In this document: piece after piece, positions 35,601-49,383 of the stretch | How positions within the stretch are numbered: the first letter of the stretch is position 1 | How the letters are laid out: every line of letters starts with the position of its first letter | DNA from: Anagrus nilaparvatae | Lineage: Eukaryota > Arthropoda > Insecta > Hymenoptera > Mymaridae | Direction: 5' to 3' | Assembly: GCA_022575985.1 (NCBI GenBank) | Contig: JAKSXM010000007.1 | Span: 60,790,501 to 60,854,500, forward strand | DNA length: 64,000 nt | Position numbers and translations under genes: made by a program | Notes under the pieces: generated by a model | What the model saw: the letters and a program-made list of their open reading frames with translations, nothing else | The model's database searches: none | Told to the model about the DNA's origin: nothing

Positions 35601-38600
35601 TAAAAAAAGTATCTGTAGTTAATATCCCTTTGTATTATTTTAAATTTATTTCAAAAAAGTTAATTGTATTCATTGTTACCATTTGGAATTACTTATTATT
35701 GGGCACTTTATTTAATAAAAAAATAAAACCCTCAAAATTTAAAATCAAAAGATAAAGAACTGACTCGAGCTCTTTAGAATCTCAAAAGATTATTATTTTA
35801 AATCTAATCTGCTTCAAAAGTTAATCTTCTATTGCTACTTACATGCTTTCATTACATTGTTTGAAGCTTTGCTTTAAATTTGAGTGAAAGTATAAATTGG
35901 TTAAAGAGAGGGATTAACTAAAAAAAGATCTTTAAAAAATCCAGCTTAAATAGAATTTTATGTACAGCCTTCATGAAAGTTTTCTAGCCTGTCAACTTTA
36001 TAAAATTTAACAATTTTTCACTAAAAAAATTAATAATTTTTTGTTATGCACTGCACTGACTATCAAAATATTCACTTTGTGCCCTAATGGCATACAAACT
36101 CTATACTGATTTGAAATCTGTCTTTAAACTAAAATAAAAATCAATTTTTGTCTCAAAAATAAAATTTTTGTCTGCTAGAAACCTACAGAATAATATATAA
36201 AAAAAATTTTATGCATGAAACAAAATATCTATTCATTTAACTGTAAAAATTTGTAAAAATTTAATCCAATTTGTTTATGCATAAAAAATTATTTTTTTTT
36301 CTTTTTTAAAATTTTCTATTCAAATATTTTAACAATAGCTTTTTTTTTCTTCAGATTTTCTAATACATTATAATCAAGCATAAAAAATAAATATTTAATA
36401 TTTTTGAATAACAAAAGATTACATTGATGTTTAAGTAAATCCTCTTTTACTTCTTTTAAATTGGAGATAAAAATCATTTTTTTTTTTTAATTGTTTGTTA
36501 TTGTAATTATAATTTTTTTTTGAATATTTATTTTATGCAGTAGCATAATATACTATTTTTTTTTGAATGCAAGTTATTTTTTGTAAAAATTTGTTAAATG
36601 CAGAAACAGGCTTTGAAGAATTATCTGATATAAATTTTATCAAGAAATCTGAGCATTTTCTGTGATAGGTTGAATTTCAGGAAAGGTGGGGGATGGGAGG
36701 GATTTATTTTTAATTCACAAAATTTTTATATTTTAGGTAATTTATTTAAAAAACACATGAAAGTGAAATTATTGTATTAAAAAAATAGGCTTGGGTTAAA
36801 AACAGGGCCGATTCTTAGGTCAAAATTTGAATATTTTTTGTACATTATTTTTTTTTTACAATTTTTATATACAAAAATATGCAAAATTCTACTTAATAAT
36901 TACCCCCCCCCCTCCCCCCACCTCTCTTCCAGGAAAATATTTTGGAACTGCAGGCTAATAATTTTGCTTTCAGGAGCTGAAGCCTTTAAAAAATGGTGAT
37001 GAAATTGAACACAATAAGCCTAAATTTTAGGATTTTTTTCAAATTTGGCTGAAATTTAGTCATTTTTTTAACATAGCAATTATATTGTACTTTTACTGTA
37101 TGAAGTTTAATAGAGGATCTCAACAGAAGTGGGTTTGAGCGTCATAATAAAAAGGTACTTTTTGTTTGAATCTTAATGAATTCAGCTGGGTACAGTAATT
37201 AAATTTTCAATTTTTTTTTGAAGTTTTGGCTTAAATTTTGGCCTGAAATAAAAAGATCATTTTTGGGAAAATAAATAAATAAATCAAATTTGGGAAAATA
37301 CCATAAGTTTGTATCATTTATACAATTTTAAGCAGTTTTTTTAGATTCTCTAAAAAATTCATATGGGTTAGGTAAAAATGTTGTCTAAAAATATTTTAAA
37401 AATTACAGTATGTAATTTCAGAATAAACCATACATATATATTTAAATCATACATAAACAATGCCTCTATAAGTAACTCAACAAATACGAAATCCAAATAC
37501 AAATAAATAAATCACAAAATAAACATATTTCAGTAAATAACATAAACAAAAAAAAAATTACATACTAAAAAAATCTGCAACCATTTATTATATATTTAAT
37601 TTTGCATAGTAAGTAAACTGAAAACAATTATTTTTTATACAATAAATAAACCCTTCAAAAAAAAAAAAAGATAGATAACCTAAAACTAATTGCCTTTAAT
37701 TTAACGTTTATCCTATATATTTAGCCTCAAGGATAACATTGTCCTAGTTTTCTCCTTATTTAAAAAAAAAAAACTTAATATTTTTTATAAAATAGACAAA
37801 AGACTATAATATTTCATATAGTAATAATTTTTTTTAACGGTTAATATTCGTCTCAATTATATTTTCTCACAGGCTATTAAAAAAAATAATGATAAATCTT
37901 TATATATTTTAAGTTAACGTCTGAAATGAAAAGTGTTGATTATTATAAAAACACGAATTATAGATTAAAATATTATTATTTAAGAAAATTTATACTAAGA
38001 TTTTTAGAAAGTAGGAGGGAATTTTTAAAAAAATTATTTTTTTCCTTTGTTCGTATCTCACTGACTATTTTTCTTCTCGCGATTAACCAAGGACGTGTGG
38101 TGGTAATGTACCAGTTGAATACTCTTTTGCAATAATACCCCTTCTGTTTTTGATAATCTACTAAGATATTTATTAATAATGATTTACATATTTATTTTTT
38201 TAATTGTTAATAATTTTTTATATCATATTGATTGATTTTTTACACATTTTTTTTAAATCAATTTTTATTGGATATTTCGTCAGATATTTTTTATATTACT
38301 TACTGGTGTATTATAAAATATTTATTAATTATAAAAAATTATTTATTTTGTTTTATGATTAAGCAATTTTTATCTAAAATATGTAGTTTATAATTATTAT
38401 TTTTTTAAATAAATAATTATTTATATATAATTCTTTTTTTGTTTTCTTATTATACTACGATGAATTTAAACTTGACCTAAATTTTAAAATTTGTATGTAA
38501 GATATATATTTTCTGTTTTATTATTATTATTATTATGCCATGAAAAATTATTAAAACATTTATTTTAAGAACAAAATAATTTTTTATCTAGTCATTCAAT

Positions 38601-39310
38601 TTTATTAAATCTTGTACAAATTATGCTCACACGTATGCTTAATTTTTATGGTATGTGTGTATGTGTGAGGCAGATTTATAATTTATTAACATTATTTATT
38701 TTTCTGGTTTTAATTAATTTTAACAACTTTTTTATTTTTTGTATGTGTGTGTATTTGTAAATTAAGTTTAATTAAATTTTATTACTAAAGTTATCCTGAT
38801 GAGTTTTCGAAATATCTCTTTGTTATTGAAAGATCTTCAAGGATCTAAAGTGATCTAAAGTTATTTCTGAAGATCTATGGAACTTAATAATTCAAAATGA
38901 ATTAAATGAAAAAACGAGCTTTCCAGTACTTGGGAGAACATTTTAAAATAAAATAAGCATCTTCATTTTGGAAAGATTATTTTTTCATTTATATAAACTA
39001 ATTTATTAATTAAGAAGCTCCGATCGAGATAAAATTTTAGTATGCCATTTTTTACATACAAGAGAGGTCGGACAAAGAAAAAAAAATGCATTCGTAACTA
39101 CCAATTTTTTGCATCTATAATAATTCTTAAAAAGTAATACCGTTTTCACTTTATTACAAGATATCAATAGTGGATCACATACATTTCTGTCTAAAAAATT
39201 TTAAAGAAGTTAGAACTTACAATATTTTCACAAGTATATTTAAGATAATTCAAGTTTGAAATAAACGAAATTTAAAAATAGATTATAAAAATTTTAGCTT
39301 AGATCCGTTA

Positions 39311-39346
39311 TTATATAGACCTTAGAACTCATTTCTCTTGCGAGAA
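39311..39346 (-). repeat. CTCGCAAG-TATATA dispersed motif, copy 1
   Basis: On the minus strand: TTCTCGCAAGAGAAATGA, about 13 bp, then TATATAA. One of seven related copies. Confidence 0.5.
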
Positions 39347-39588
39347 TAATTTTAACACGGAATATTTATAAAATATATATCATACAAAAGATTACAGATA
39401 TTTCTGTATCACACTAAATTTTCGTAAAATTAACAAAAATCGTAAATTAAGTTAAATTTCATCATAATACTGTTAAATAAGTAATTTATAATTTTTCATA
39501 ATTTATCATTAAAATTGACTCGAAAATTGAACCGCTGTTTCCTCGGCTGTTTCTACGTTACATATTCCGCACTGGCCTTGAATCACAG

Positions 39589-39606
39589 TAATTACTCGAG
39601 TAATTA
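39589..39606. repeat. Perfect 18 bp palindrome
   Basis: TAATTACTCGAGTAATTA, with two homeodomain-type TAATTA cores in opposite orientation. Could be a chance palindrome in AT-rich DNA. Confidence 0.5.
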
Positions 39607-41044
39607 TCATTCATGATTTAATTTTATTATTGGGTGTAATTTGAAACTAATATAACCCAATAAATGAATAGTTCATTAGGTCCGGTGATGTTGCTATTTT
39701 GTTGATGTTACATGTACAGCGTTTAGTACAGTTCTAGCTCTTTATATCAATTTCTTGAGGTGGTCCCTTAAGAACCTGACTGTCTAAATAAAGCTTGTGA
39801 AAAAACCTAAGGAAATTTGAAGTTTCATCTGGGAACCACGATTCTAGGACCCTTGTCTTGCGTAAAAACTTATAGTTGTACAAGAGATCGTATATACAAA
39901 ATTTACGGTTTGAAAATTTTTTCGAAGAGGTGAAACACATTCTCGAAGGGAATAATTTTGAGTGTATTTTTAAAAAATTTTTCGACTCAGAAAAGCACAC
40001 CCCCCTGTGATATAGTAAGATTGACCAAAATCAACCAAAAATGACGATTAAAATTTTTTTTAAACAGATAGTAGTATTTTAGCAAATGATTATTCAGAAA
40101 TCAAGATAGCTGTAATGTAATAAAATATTATTTTTAAAAAAGTAGAACAAAAAAAAAATCCAAAACTAAATTCCAAAAAAAAAAAAATCATCAATTAAAT
40201 TAAAATTCCAAAAAAATAATTTAAATAATGATTAAAAAACATAACCTAAAAAAATAACACAATAAATTAATTCTTTAATGCTCTTATAATAACAACAATA
40301 ACAACCATACAGTATGTGTTATAAAAATTTTAAAATGTTCTTTTAGTATAATATGACGTTATAAAACAATGAAAAAAAAATTTTTTTTTTAAAACAATAG
40401 AAGATTTGAAAAAAAAAAACTAACGTTATAAAAAAAGTATGTAAAAGAAAACAAAGATATTAACCTATGATAAATTGAATATAGTATATGCTAACAGGAT
40501 TCGATTTTTAAAAAAATATGTTATAAATCTCTTAATAGTTTATTATTAGAGCGTATAAAACTACTATAAAAAAACATGCTTTATTTTATTTTTTTTAAGT
40601 GTAATGTAATTCAGCATCTCATTTTATAATAATAATAATGACAAAGATTTTCAATTTTTTTATTAATAAATAAATTATTTAAAGTGTAAATTGTGTAATA
40701 AATTATTCTGATGCGATTTTTAAATATTTTCAATAGTTACACACAATATTTAAAATTTATCAATTGAACATCTCTTTATGTTGGTATTGAATTTATTTTT
40801 TTCTCATATAATAATAATATGATTGAATAACAAAAAAGTTTATATTTATAGATTTATTATTATTATTTATTGTAAATTTTACTGTGTGTTTTTACCAAAT
40901 AGCCGAAATGATTTATTGACGTTTATATAGAAAAAAACATATTTTTTCTATTTCAAAATTTTCATTATAATATATGTTTTATAAATATTTTTATCAAGAT
41001 TTTATATATAATTTTTAGAACATGGAAAATTATTTATTATTTTT

Positions 41045-41235
41045 ACAAGGGGAGTATTAACTGTTTGGGAAACTGATTTGCTTTTGTAACTTTCAGGATA
41101 AGTTTTAGTAGTTTAAACGATAGCCCTTGTATAACCTTGGGTTATGTGAATGGTTCTCCTGAGTAGCCTAGAAATTCAGAAGCTTGTGCTATAAGATTGG
41201 GGTTTTTAGCTTGGAAAACTTTTAAATAACTTTAT
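41045..41235. repeat. Dispersed repeat copy C (partial)
   Basis: GGAGTATTAACTGTTTGGGA, then CTTTCAGGATAAGTTTTAGTAG and CCTAGAAATTCAGAAGC, follow the order of copies A (1850) and B (12840). The end is missing. Confidence 0.45.
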
Positions 41236-41293
41236 TGCATTGTAAATTAACCAAAAAAAAATCTTCTGGTCGATTTCATTTTTTTCATTTGTT

Positions 41294-41546
41294 TTAATTT
41301 ACATAAAATAAATTTTCTAATATTTCTATACAACAGTCTTTGTCAGGTGAGCAACAGTTCAGAAAGTAAAATTGTAAGTATAAAATTATAAATACAAAAA
41401 TTTTGTCAAGATTATTATCTAATGTGTATACCTTTTGGTTTGGCACAAATTTTTGGCTGGCTTACACTTGCATTTCCTGAACCATTGCTTACCTGACAAA
41501 GACAACTGTATAAAAATATTAGTAAATTTATTTTATTTTAAATTAA
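41294..41546. mobile_element. Palindromic MITE, about 250 bp
   Basis: Arms of about 85 bp are inverted copies. They share ACAGT(C/T)TTTGTCAGGT, GCAA..GTTCAG and an AAATTTTCTAATATTT-like outer part. The loop holds unrelated AT-rich sequence. No coding frame. Confidence 0.65.
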
Positions 41547-44199
41547 GAGTCTCGAGATTTTGATATTTGTTTATGAAGCTATCGCGTTTCAGCTTTATAC
41601 GCTAAAAGCCGGCTTATGAGGCCCGCAGCTTTATAAAGAAATACGTTAGCTTGGGCATTTATGGGTCTATAGCCTATAAAACTGATAACCTATGGGACTA
41701 CGACATATGCTGTCGGTGAACGTATTGTTGTATGCATTTCTTTGTATGTCTAAATAAAAAAAACACATGAAATGAAAATGTGTAATTTTACCATCAAGAT
41801 ATCCAAAAAAAACTTTTAATAATAATATTTCCTTCGAGTAAAATATTCACATTATTTAATTTTTTTTTAATATTAAAAGTTTAATTTCTCAAGCGTATTT
41901 TCTTACATTACAAATAAAATGATATATAAACTCAAAAAAAAAATATTCCAATGGAATTTGCGTTGTAACGATTAATGATAATTGCTTAAATATATAGCGT
42001 GCATTTCTGCAATAAATTAAAAAAAAAAAAGTAAGTAAATCTATTCAAACTCTACACTATCACTTTTGACAATAAGATTTACTATGTGTGTGTGTTTGTT
42101 TTAATTTTTTATTGTTGATAATATTTCGAATAATTCAAGTTTAAAAAAAGGAAGTAATATTAATTTTCAGCAAGATTTACTGTAAAACTCGTGTGAAAAA
42201 AGATTTCTTCATATTTCTAAAGCTTGTAAAAAATATCTATAACAAGCACGTAAAATCTTATAAAATAAAGACTTAAACGACCATTAAAAACCCTGAATTT
42301 AACATACTCGTTGCATAATATACTATTTTAATTAATAATTTTATTTCTGATAATAAAAAAATGAACCATTAAAAAAATATTTTTTCGTAATACTCATAAA
42401 AAAAAAAAATATTCAAACGAAAAAAAAAAACATTTAAGAAGAAATAATAAAAAAAATATTTTTTTAAACAATATATAATTAATAGACATTACAAAAAAAA
42501 ATAAAAAATAATAATCATAACAATTAAATAGCATGAAACCTGTCGAACGGACTTTAGAAATAAAAAAAATTGAGCCTATATCTCAGCCACTTAAATAAAT
42601 TTTTATTTATAAAAAAGCTGCACCCTTTCTAGCAATTAAAGAAATGATCACGCGGTTACAAAAATTATGAAACTGCTCGTAAATAAAGCATCAGACCTCA
42701 TGACCTACTTGTTAAAAAAAATAAAAAAAGAGTTCTGTATTTTTTATACTCACGATCCTGATCTTTACTTTTAAAGTTCTCATATATGCCGATTATATAT
42801 AATTACGATTTTTTATTTTTCTTCCCTCTTTGAATTATAAAGTAACGTGATAAATATTTATAATAATAATAATAATTATATCGTTAAATTAGAATAATAA
42901 TCGATATATAATTTCTTTATTTATTATTAATTTTTTTTTTTCTATTGCGATTATAAGATTTATGAATTTTTATTGTACTTAAATTTTATATGTTTCTTGA
43001 TAATATTTTTATATTGTAATTACTGTAATTATATTTGTACATTGATCGATTTGATTATTTGGATTGTTGCGAAATTTTTGAGTTTTTGAATTGTCATTGT
43101 AAATCTTATGGATGCTACGTGTAAGTATTTTATTAATTGTGTATTGCGATTCGAGAATGAGTTATTAATTCGAAATTTTTATACTAGAGTGATGAATATG
43201 CGGTTTTGGGTTTGTATTTCTCTACTACAGGGTTGTTGGGTCGCTGAACCAGAAAATTGCGGTTTTGCTAGTCTAAATTCGTGGTTCGCTCTTAAATTGG
43301 GAAAAACATCCCTTTTTAGAAGTATTTTCGCAATATTTTTGAATACTGAGCAAAATTAAGTTAAATAATTATATAAATTTTGGGGTCCTGTTCCCCAGAA
43401 ATTGGAAGTCCATCCTTTTCATTATTAGCTAAAAAATCCCTTTTTAAGGAATCTTTTGGATGGTATTTTTTATAAATTTGGCATGTTTTGGTATTGTCTA
43501 AGAGAAAAAACATAATTTTTGGTTCAAAAAATACAAAACTAAGTTCTCAAATCAAACTCATAAATCAATTTTATGCCCATAAATAATCAAATAATATGTA
43601 ACCTAACAAAATTGTGCAATTATTAAGAAAACAAATTTTTTCTTTTTTGGAATTTCAAACTCTCTGTAACGTATGGTATAAAAAATTTTTAAAGATATGT
43701 TAAAAGGTTATTGAACTCGTTAAAAAAAAGTAATAAAGCAGTTCTGTAGTGATGTAAAAAGGAGGAGAATTTTAATAGATGGGAATTAATAGAAAGCGAT
43801 TATTATTCTTTGAATTTTGAAATTGATTTTTTATTGGGAACTAAATATCATTATTATTGGCTTACAAAAATAGGCCTACTTATATATTATGCAAATTAAT
43901 TTTTTAGGAAGGTTTGACACGAATAGGCTTGATTTACAAAATATTTTCATTATAAATATGTAATTAATTTTAATTCCAATTTTTGAAGTGTATTCTTATT
44001 AAAAATATTTATGTGGTTAATTATTAATATTCTTGGGCTTTAGGTCGTATGCTTTAAGTTTTTAAATCAATCTAAAAAAGTCGTAACAATTTACTATTGT
44101 GGGCAATTTTAGACCCTTTTTGGCAAAAGAGGGAATATTTTTGTTCGACGAGCCAAAAAATATAAATCGCAATATTGTAATTGGAATATTTTGTCGAAC
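41547..44199. other. AT-rich DNA without a firm gene
   Basis: An 83-codon plus-strand frame at 43108-43359 starts with ATG and contains both a donor-like GTAAGT near its start and an acceptor-like CTCTACTACAG near 43240. No family is recognised, so it is not called. Otherwise A/T runs. Confidence 0.45.
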
Positions 44200-44335
44200 T
44201 ACACTAAAAAAACTCTGTTACCCACAAGTGGAATTCCGCCAGCTGCAAGTATAATTTTGCTAACTGTAAGCAAAATATTGCCATTTGCAAGAAACTGAAT
44301 TTTGGTTACCGCAAGCGGATTTTTTTTTCAGTGTA
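44200..44335. mobile_element. Small MITE with TACACT(R)AAAAAA termini
   Basis: TACACTAAAAAAA at 44200 and TTTTTTTTCAGTGTA ending at 44335 are inverted termini. The interior is short direct repeats based on GCAAG/TGCAAG units (CAGCTGCAAG, ACTGTAAGC, ATTTGCAAG, ACCGCAAGC). Related fragments lie at 6431, 35471, 51404 and 62465. Confidence 0.6.
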
Positions 44336-47300
44336 TAAAATATGAAAAGTGCCTACAAAACAGGAACCAATAAATTTATATTTTTTGTCGCGTTTAAAAA
44401 TGTCCATACAATTCCAGTTAGCTTAAAATTTTTATGCAGTCATTAAAATTTCCGAAATAGGTCAATACTATAAACACACTTCGCTATAAAATACAATTTT
44501 CTTTAAACATCTAATGAGCATACCAAGTTTACTAACTTCAATCCAGCGTTCATTCTTACGAAACACTAAAATTACTATCCTTCTGTTATTATAAAATTTA
44601 ATAAATTATTTATCTAAACAGTAACCAAATTATTTATCGTAAATAACAATTTTCTAAAAAAACACAATGCTTTAATTCTACTTTTACATCCTCGTACAAA
44701 AAAACATTTGCAAAATTTTATTTTTCATACAAAACAAGAAAAACTAAATTATCTCTCACGAAGATTAAAAGTAGGATATAGAGTACTTTATAATTTAGAT
44801 CAAAGTTTATACATAAACAATTACAAAATTTTGTATTAGAAAAATAAAAAACGCGATGGTTTTTTTTTTAATTATATTTTTTTTTTCAATTCATTAAAGC
44901 TATTATTATTATTATTATTGCTTTTTTTAAAAAAAGGATATATGTGTATGTATAATTGTATGTACCTACAGGGACAGTACAACAATTCGAAATTCTCTTC
45001 AAGGTAACGGGATAAGGATTCTTGGGTTATTAACGGTAAAAATAAGTTTTCAAAATAGCTGCTTAAAAAAATAAAAGAAGTCGTTTTTTTTTTTTAAGAA
45101 TTAAAAAAAATATTAAAACAAAATAATTTTACGTAATGTTCTCTATTAAGATTTGAACAAAATTTTTGACAGCTGATTGGTAAAATTTATATATTTTTAT
45201 AAGGTTATTGACCATTTTATTCCTTTTCTGACCATGTGTTATTTTTTTTTGGGCTTTTTTTTTTATTTATTTTTTTTATGAGTGTAGTTTTTATTTTATA
45301 GGAAACAGGTATAAACTACTATTAATTTTAATATTAATGAGCAATTCTGTTATATTAATTACACACTTTTGGTACTATAATTTGGTTATAAATGTTTCTT
45401 AGAATTTTATTTAACTTTTGTACAAATTGTGTGTAATAAAATTAAAAATTATTTTATGGGTAAAAAAAGAAATTTTTTTAATAAATAAAATTTTTTATTT
45501 TTACTGTTCTTGCTGCAGAAAATAACCTAAAAATACTATTATAATCAGTGAGTAAAAAATTAATTTCCGAAAAAATTTCTGATCAGATGTTCAGCAGCGA
45601 TATTTTTTACGTTTTAAAAATATTTTTCTAAGAAATTAAGAAATTTTGGTTAAAGGAATATGTTGAATCTGTGGGAAAAAAGACAGGTGAAGATACAAAT
45701 TTGTATATAAGACTGCTTCCAAACAGAAGCATTTAAAAGTACACCTGTGACTCAAGTTGTGGTCAAAAAATACATAGCATATTTCAACGTATGCTTTTCA
45801 TAAATTTATCGATAAACTTAGATGCTGGAAACAAGCTAATAAAAAAAATAACGAATTAGTCTATGTTTATTTTTAAGCTTAAGTACAGTTGTGAAACTAC
45901 TTTGCCCGAAAATAGGTACCTGAATTATAAACTAAAAAAAATTCGTTTGTGCCAAGCGTAAAAATTTCGGGTTTTTTTCTGCTTGAGCTGCTACAAATGG
46001 CATAAAAACTTTAAAAATGTTTCTAAATTAAGGTACCGTGGTGCATCCTAGCCAATTTGGTAACAATTTTTTAAATAAATTAAAAAAAAATCTGTAGATT
46101 CAGAAACCTATAGATTCACTATAATTGATTTCTGCAGTACTTTAATTGATTTATTATTTTTTTTTTATTGGAAACTTCTACTATACTTTAATTTTTATCA
46201 CTTATATTAAAACTATTCACTCACTGCTCAAACTGAAAATTAATTTTAAAATGCTGTGAAAACCATTGAATAAAAAATGATGAAAAATTCTTGTACTTGT
46301 TGAATACAGAAATGTAGTGGAATGTGTTTATCGTTGAATAAAGTACACTTCTGAATTGAAATTATTTTGCATCATTGAACTTGAATACATTATAAAATTT
46401 TATTCATCATTGTTTAAACAATAGAAAAGCACTCATATAGTTCATATAATATTTACATTTTGATAGTTTTTTTAAATAACTTTAATCTCTAACGGTAGAG
46501 ACCAAGCATATTTGGGTACATCGTTAATAACAAAATAGGTAAATATTTGCCATTTTTATTGCCTATGGTTTCATAATTGTATGTAATTTTCGTGTGAATA
46601 ATTTCCAGATATAATATTATTTCTAATTCTGTATAGTTGTAAGAATTGTTAGTATGTGGTGCTTATAGAAATTTGATGTCAGAGCTTGCAGAGTTCAAAA
46701 TTGTTGTTTATTCCAATCAGGTACTTTTGTCTTAACTTTACTCATCGTAATTAGGGTAATTAGGTCATATATAGAACCTATGTTAAATTACAAAATGAAC
46801 AAAAAATTTTATTTACAGGGTTAAGTAAAATTATAATTAATCTCAATATTTCAAAATAATATCAATTTATCAGCATCGAGTTTTTTGTAAATATCCCAAA
46901 TTTTCGTAAATTTTTTGATTCATAACTTTTATTTTTTTGCTCATATATAACATATTGCAAGATATTTTTTGTTGTTAAATTTCCTAATTTATTTTACCCA
47001 AGTGCATATAAGTTACTAAACATTTACGAAATTTATATTAATTACCAACTACATATAAATAAAGTATATATAAATCATCTTGAATTAAAAATTTTTTGAA
47101 GGTTTATTGAAGATGTGTACATAATTATAAATGAACCAGATTTAAAATTTCAAAATTTTATATGATTAAACTACCTCGATTACAAAATCTTAATAAAATC
47201 TTCATAATTTTTATTAAATAAATTATACATACTTTTTCAATATACACAATTTTATAAAATTATTAATAAATTTAAAAAATTTCTAAAAAAAAATATATAT

Positions 47301-49342
47301 ATTTTCTAATCCTGGCTGTGTAAACTCATAAATAATATTATAAAAAATTGCAAGTTATAAATAAGCCCAAAAAATATAAGTTTTTATTGACATAATGGAA
47401 AATTAAAATCTCTAAAATATTGAGCAAAAAAAAAGTATGTTAGTATTTGATTACATATATAAATTACCTATACATACATACACGCACACATAACTTTCAA
47501 CTAGTGAAAGTGATGCTTGCATAGCTCTAATATATATAGGTAAAAAACCTCTGTGTGATAAATATAGAAATCTCTTCAGACTTTTTATTGTATTAAACAA
47601 TATATATATATTTCTGCCCACGATCTAATTTTAAAAAACTAATATAAAAGTAGTAGTTTATTGTTGTTGTAATAAATAATCCTTATAAGAGCCAAAGGAG
47701 GTCAGTGCTCCCTTATATATATAAATAAATAAATGCATCTTCTCCCTTGTATATTCATTAGAAGATACAAACTGTAAATCCTTTTATAATATATACCTAA
47801 TTTACCTAATTTATTAGTAGCTCAAATATATATAGAAAAGATTCATTGGTTAATTTAATCAATACAATATATATATATATATATGCACGAAATTGAGAAA
47901 ATAAAGAATACAGAAGAAAAATAAAAAAAGAATAAAGTTTTACGTAATTGAAAGAACCGTTAGGTCTCGAAGGAAAATAACGAACCCGTTCAATATCTTG
48001 TTTTGTCGGTTCTCCCTCCGGTGCTCATCGAGGTCCGACGCATATACTTGCAGATCTTATTCTTTTATATATATATGCATACATATACATTCTCAAGTTT
48101 CGCCAAACAAAATTCCGTTATATACATGTACTGTATTGTATCTATATTTATATATATTTTTTTGATTATACTTTTTTTTGTATTATAATACATTGTGTAT
48201 GCACTTTATGGTAAGTTTGAAAATATTTATGGTTATAATTTGAAGATGAAATTAAATACCCTGGAAGGGTCGAGTTTCAAATATTTTTGACAGAAAAAGT
48301 CAAAAAATTAAGTTTTTAATTAAAATTAGGTATCAGATTTGATTTTTCAATTGATTAGATTCAGTATTTGAGCAATATTTGAATTCATTCAATTAATTTT
48401 ATTGTAATTACAATCATTAAGATTTTAATTAAGATTTAATAGATTTTGATTAAATTTTTTATAGTGAAATTTTGAAATAAAAATCTTGCTTTATTATTAA
48501 ACCTGTTATTACTGTAGTATGGATGAAAATTTTTGCTTTATGATAAGGTTGTTAGATTTGGAACACTTGATTTTTAAGAATTTAATCTAGATACTCTTTT
48601 ATTTCTTGTTATTTATGTTCCTGATCGAAGCGCATTCAAGCCAGTAGAACAAAGAATGAGTTCTGGAGTAATATTCTTGATTATAAGTATTGAGGGCTAT
48701 CTAAATGAAGTCAAATAAAAACTGTGGATTTTAGATATATTTTAGACAATCCGGATAACCTGGTGAAACTCTGGTAATAAAATTCGGTATGAGTATTGGT
48801 AACTTGTTATAGGATCAATGAGTATCTCAGCTAGGGGGAAGATTACTTAGAGCCTAATTGATCTGTGCCTACTGTTCATCACATTTAGTGTGTGACAGTA
48901 AAAGCTCAAATAAAGGATACTGGAAATGTAACAAAGGATGCTTTGCTCAAAATTTATGTCAGGGTACTACTTTTATAATACCAAATTTCTTATAGAGAAA
49001 TGTTGAACTGCATATTTTTAATTTGCAATAAAAAGAAAATTAATGTTGTAATAAAATTAAAATAAAGTTCAATTCAACTTTAAAAATGTTTAACTTTAAT
49101 AATTTTCCAGTATCATTAGGTTCTGTCATTATTTTTATTCACGCTTGATAAGTTTTCAAACACTTAATAAGTAATTGAAAAAAACTCAGTGTTGTCGGCC
49201 AAAGATTGATTTAATAAATAGGAATATACAACTTTGATGACCTCAAAATTTTAAGCCAACACCATATTATACAGCCACCTCGCTTCTCTTTTCAACATTT
49301 GATACTACAAATTGGTTCATGTTATTCACTGATTTATAAAAT
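44336..49342. other. AT-rich DNA without recognisable genes
   Basis: No supported gene. Contains an ATT run (44903-44927), TA runs (47867-47884) and a GC-elevated patch at 47945-48060 (GGTTCTCCCTCCGGTGCTC) that could be a promoter or 5' UTR. Confidence 0.45.
47945..48060. promoter_or_regulatory. GC-elevated patch, possible promoter or untranslated exon
   Basis: CpG-containing sequence (CGGTTCTCCCTCCGGTGC, GAGGTCCGACGC) stands out from AT-rich flanks and is followed by TA-rich sequence. No start codon or splice pattern is convincing. Confidence 0.2.
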
Positions 49343-49383
49343 TTTTTCTCGCAAGAGAAATGTGTTTGGAAGAGTATATAATA
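49343..49383 (+). repeat. CTCGCAAG-TATATA dispersed motif, copy 2
   Basis: TTTTTCTCGCAAGAGAAATG, spacer, then AGTATATAATA. One of seven related copies. Confidence 0.5.

Larger units (their letters stand above)
31955..41293. other. AT-rich DNA upstream of the zinc-finger gene
   Basis: No coding sequence supported. It probably includes the 5' intron of the minus-strand gene. Holds an ATT microsatellite (32163-32185), a GT microsatellite (34401-34416), a C-run (36903-36918), the GC-elevated patches listed separately, a CACTG-type repeat fragment (35471-35600) and a copy of the CTCGCAAG motif at 39311. An 88-codon minus frame at 39734-40000 and a 72-codon one at 33937-34155 have no recognised features. 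Confidence 0.5.

Noticed and set aside
39734..40000. 88-codon minus-strand open frame
   Set aside because: No domain, no splice or UTR context and no recognisable family; an open frame of this length can arise by chance.
43108..43359. 83-codon plus-strand frame with donor-like and acceptor-like sites
   Set aside because: Splice signals are weak singletons and no family was recognised; could be re-examined with RNA data.
48890..48960. Frame reading GYWKCNKGCFAQNLC, slightly like a retroviral-type zinc knuckle
   Set aside because: Cys/His spacing does not fit CCHC and the surrounding frame is closed quickly by stops.
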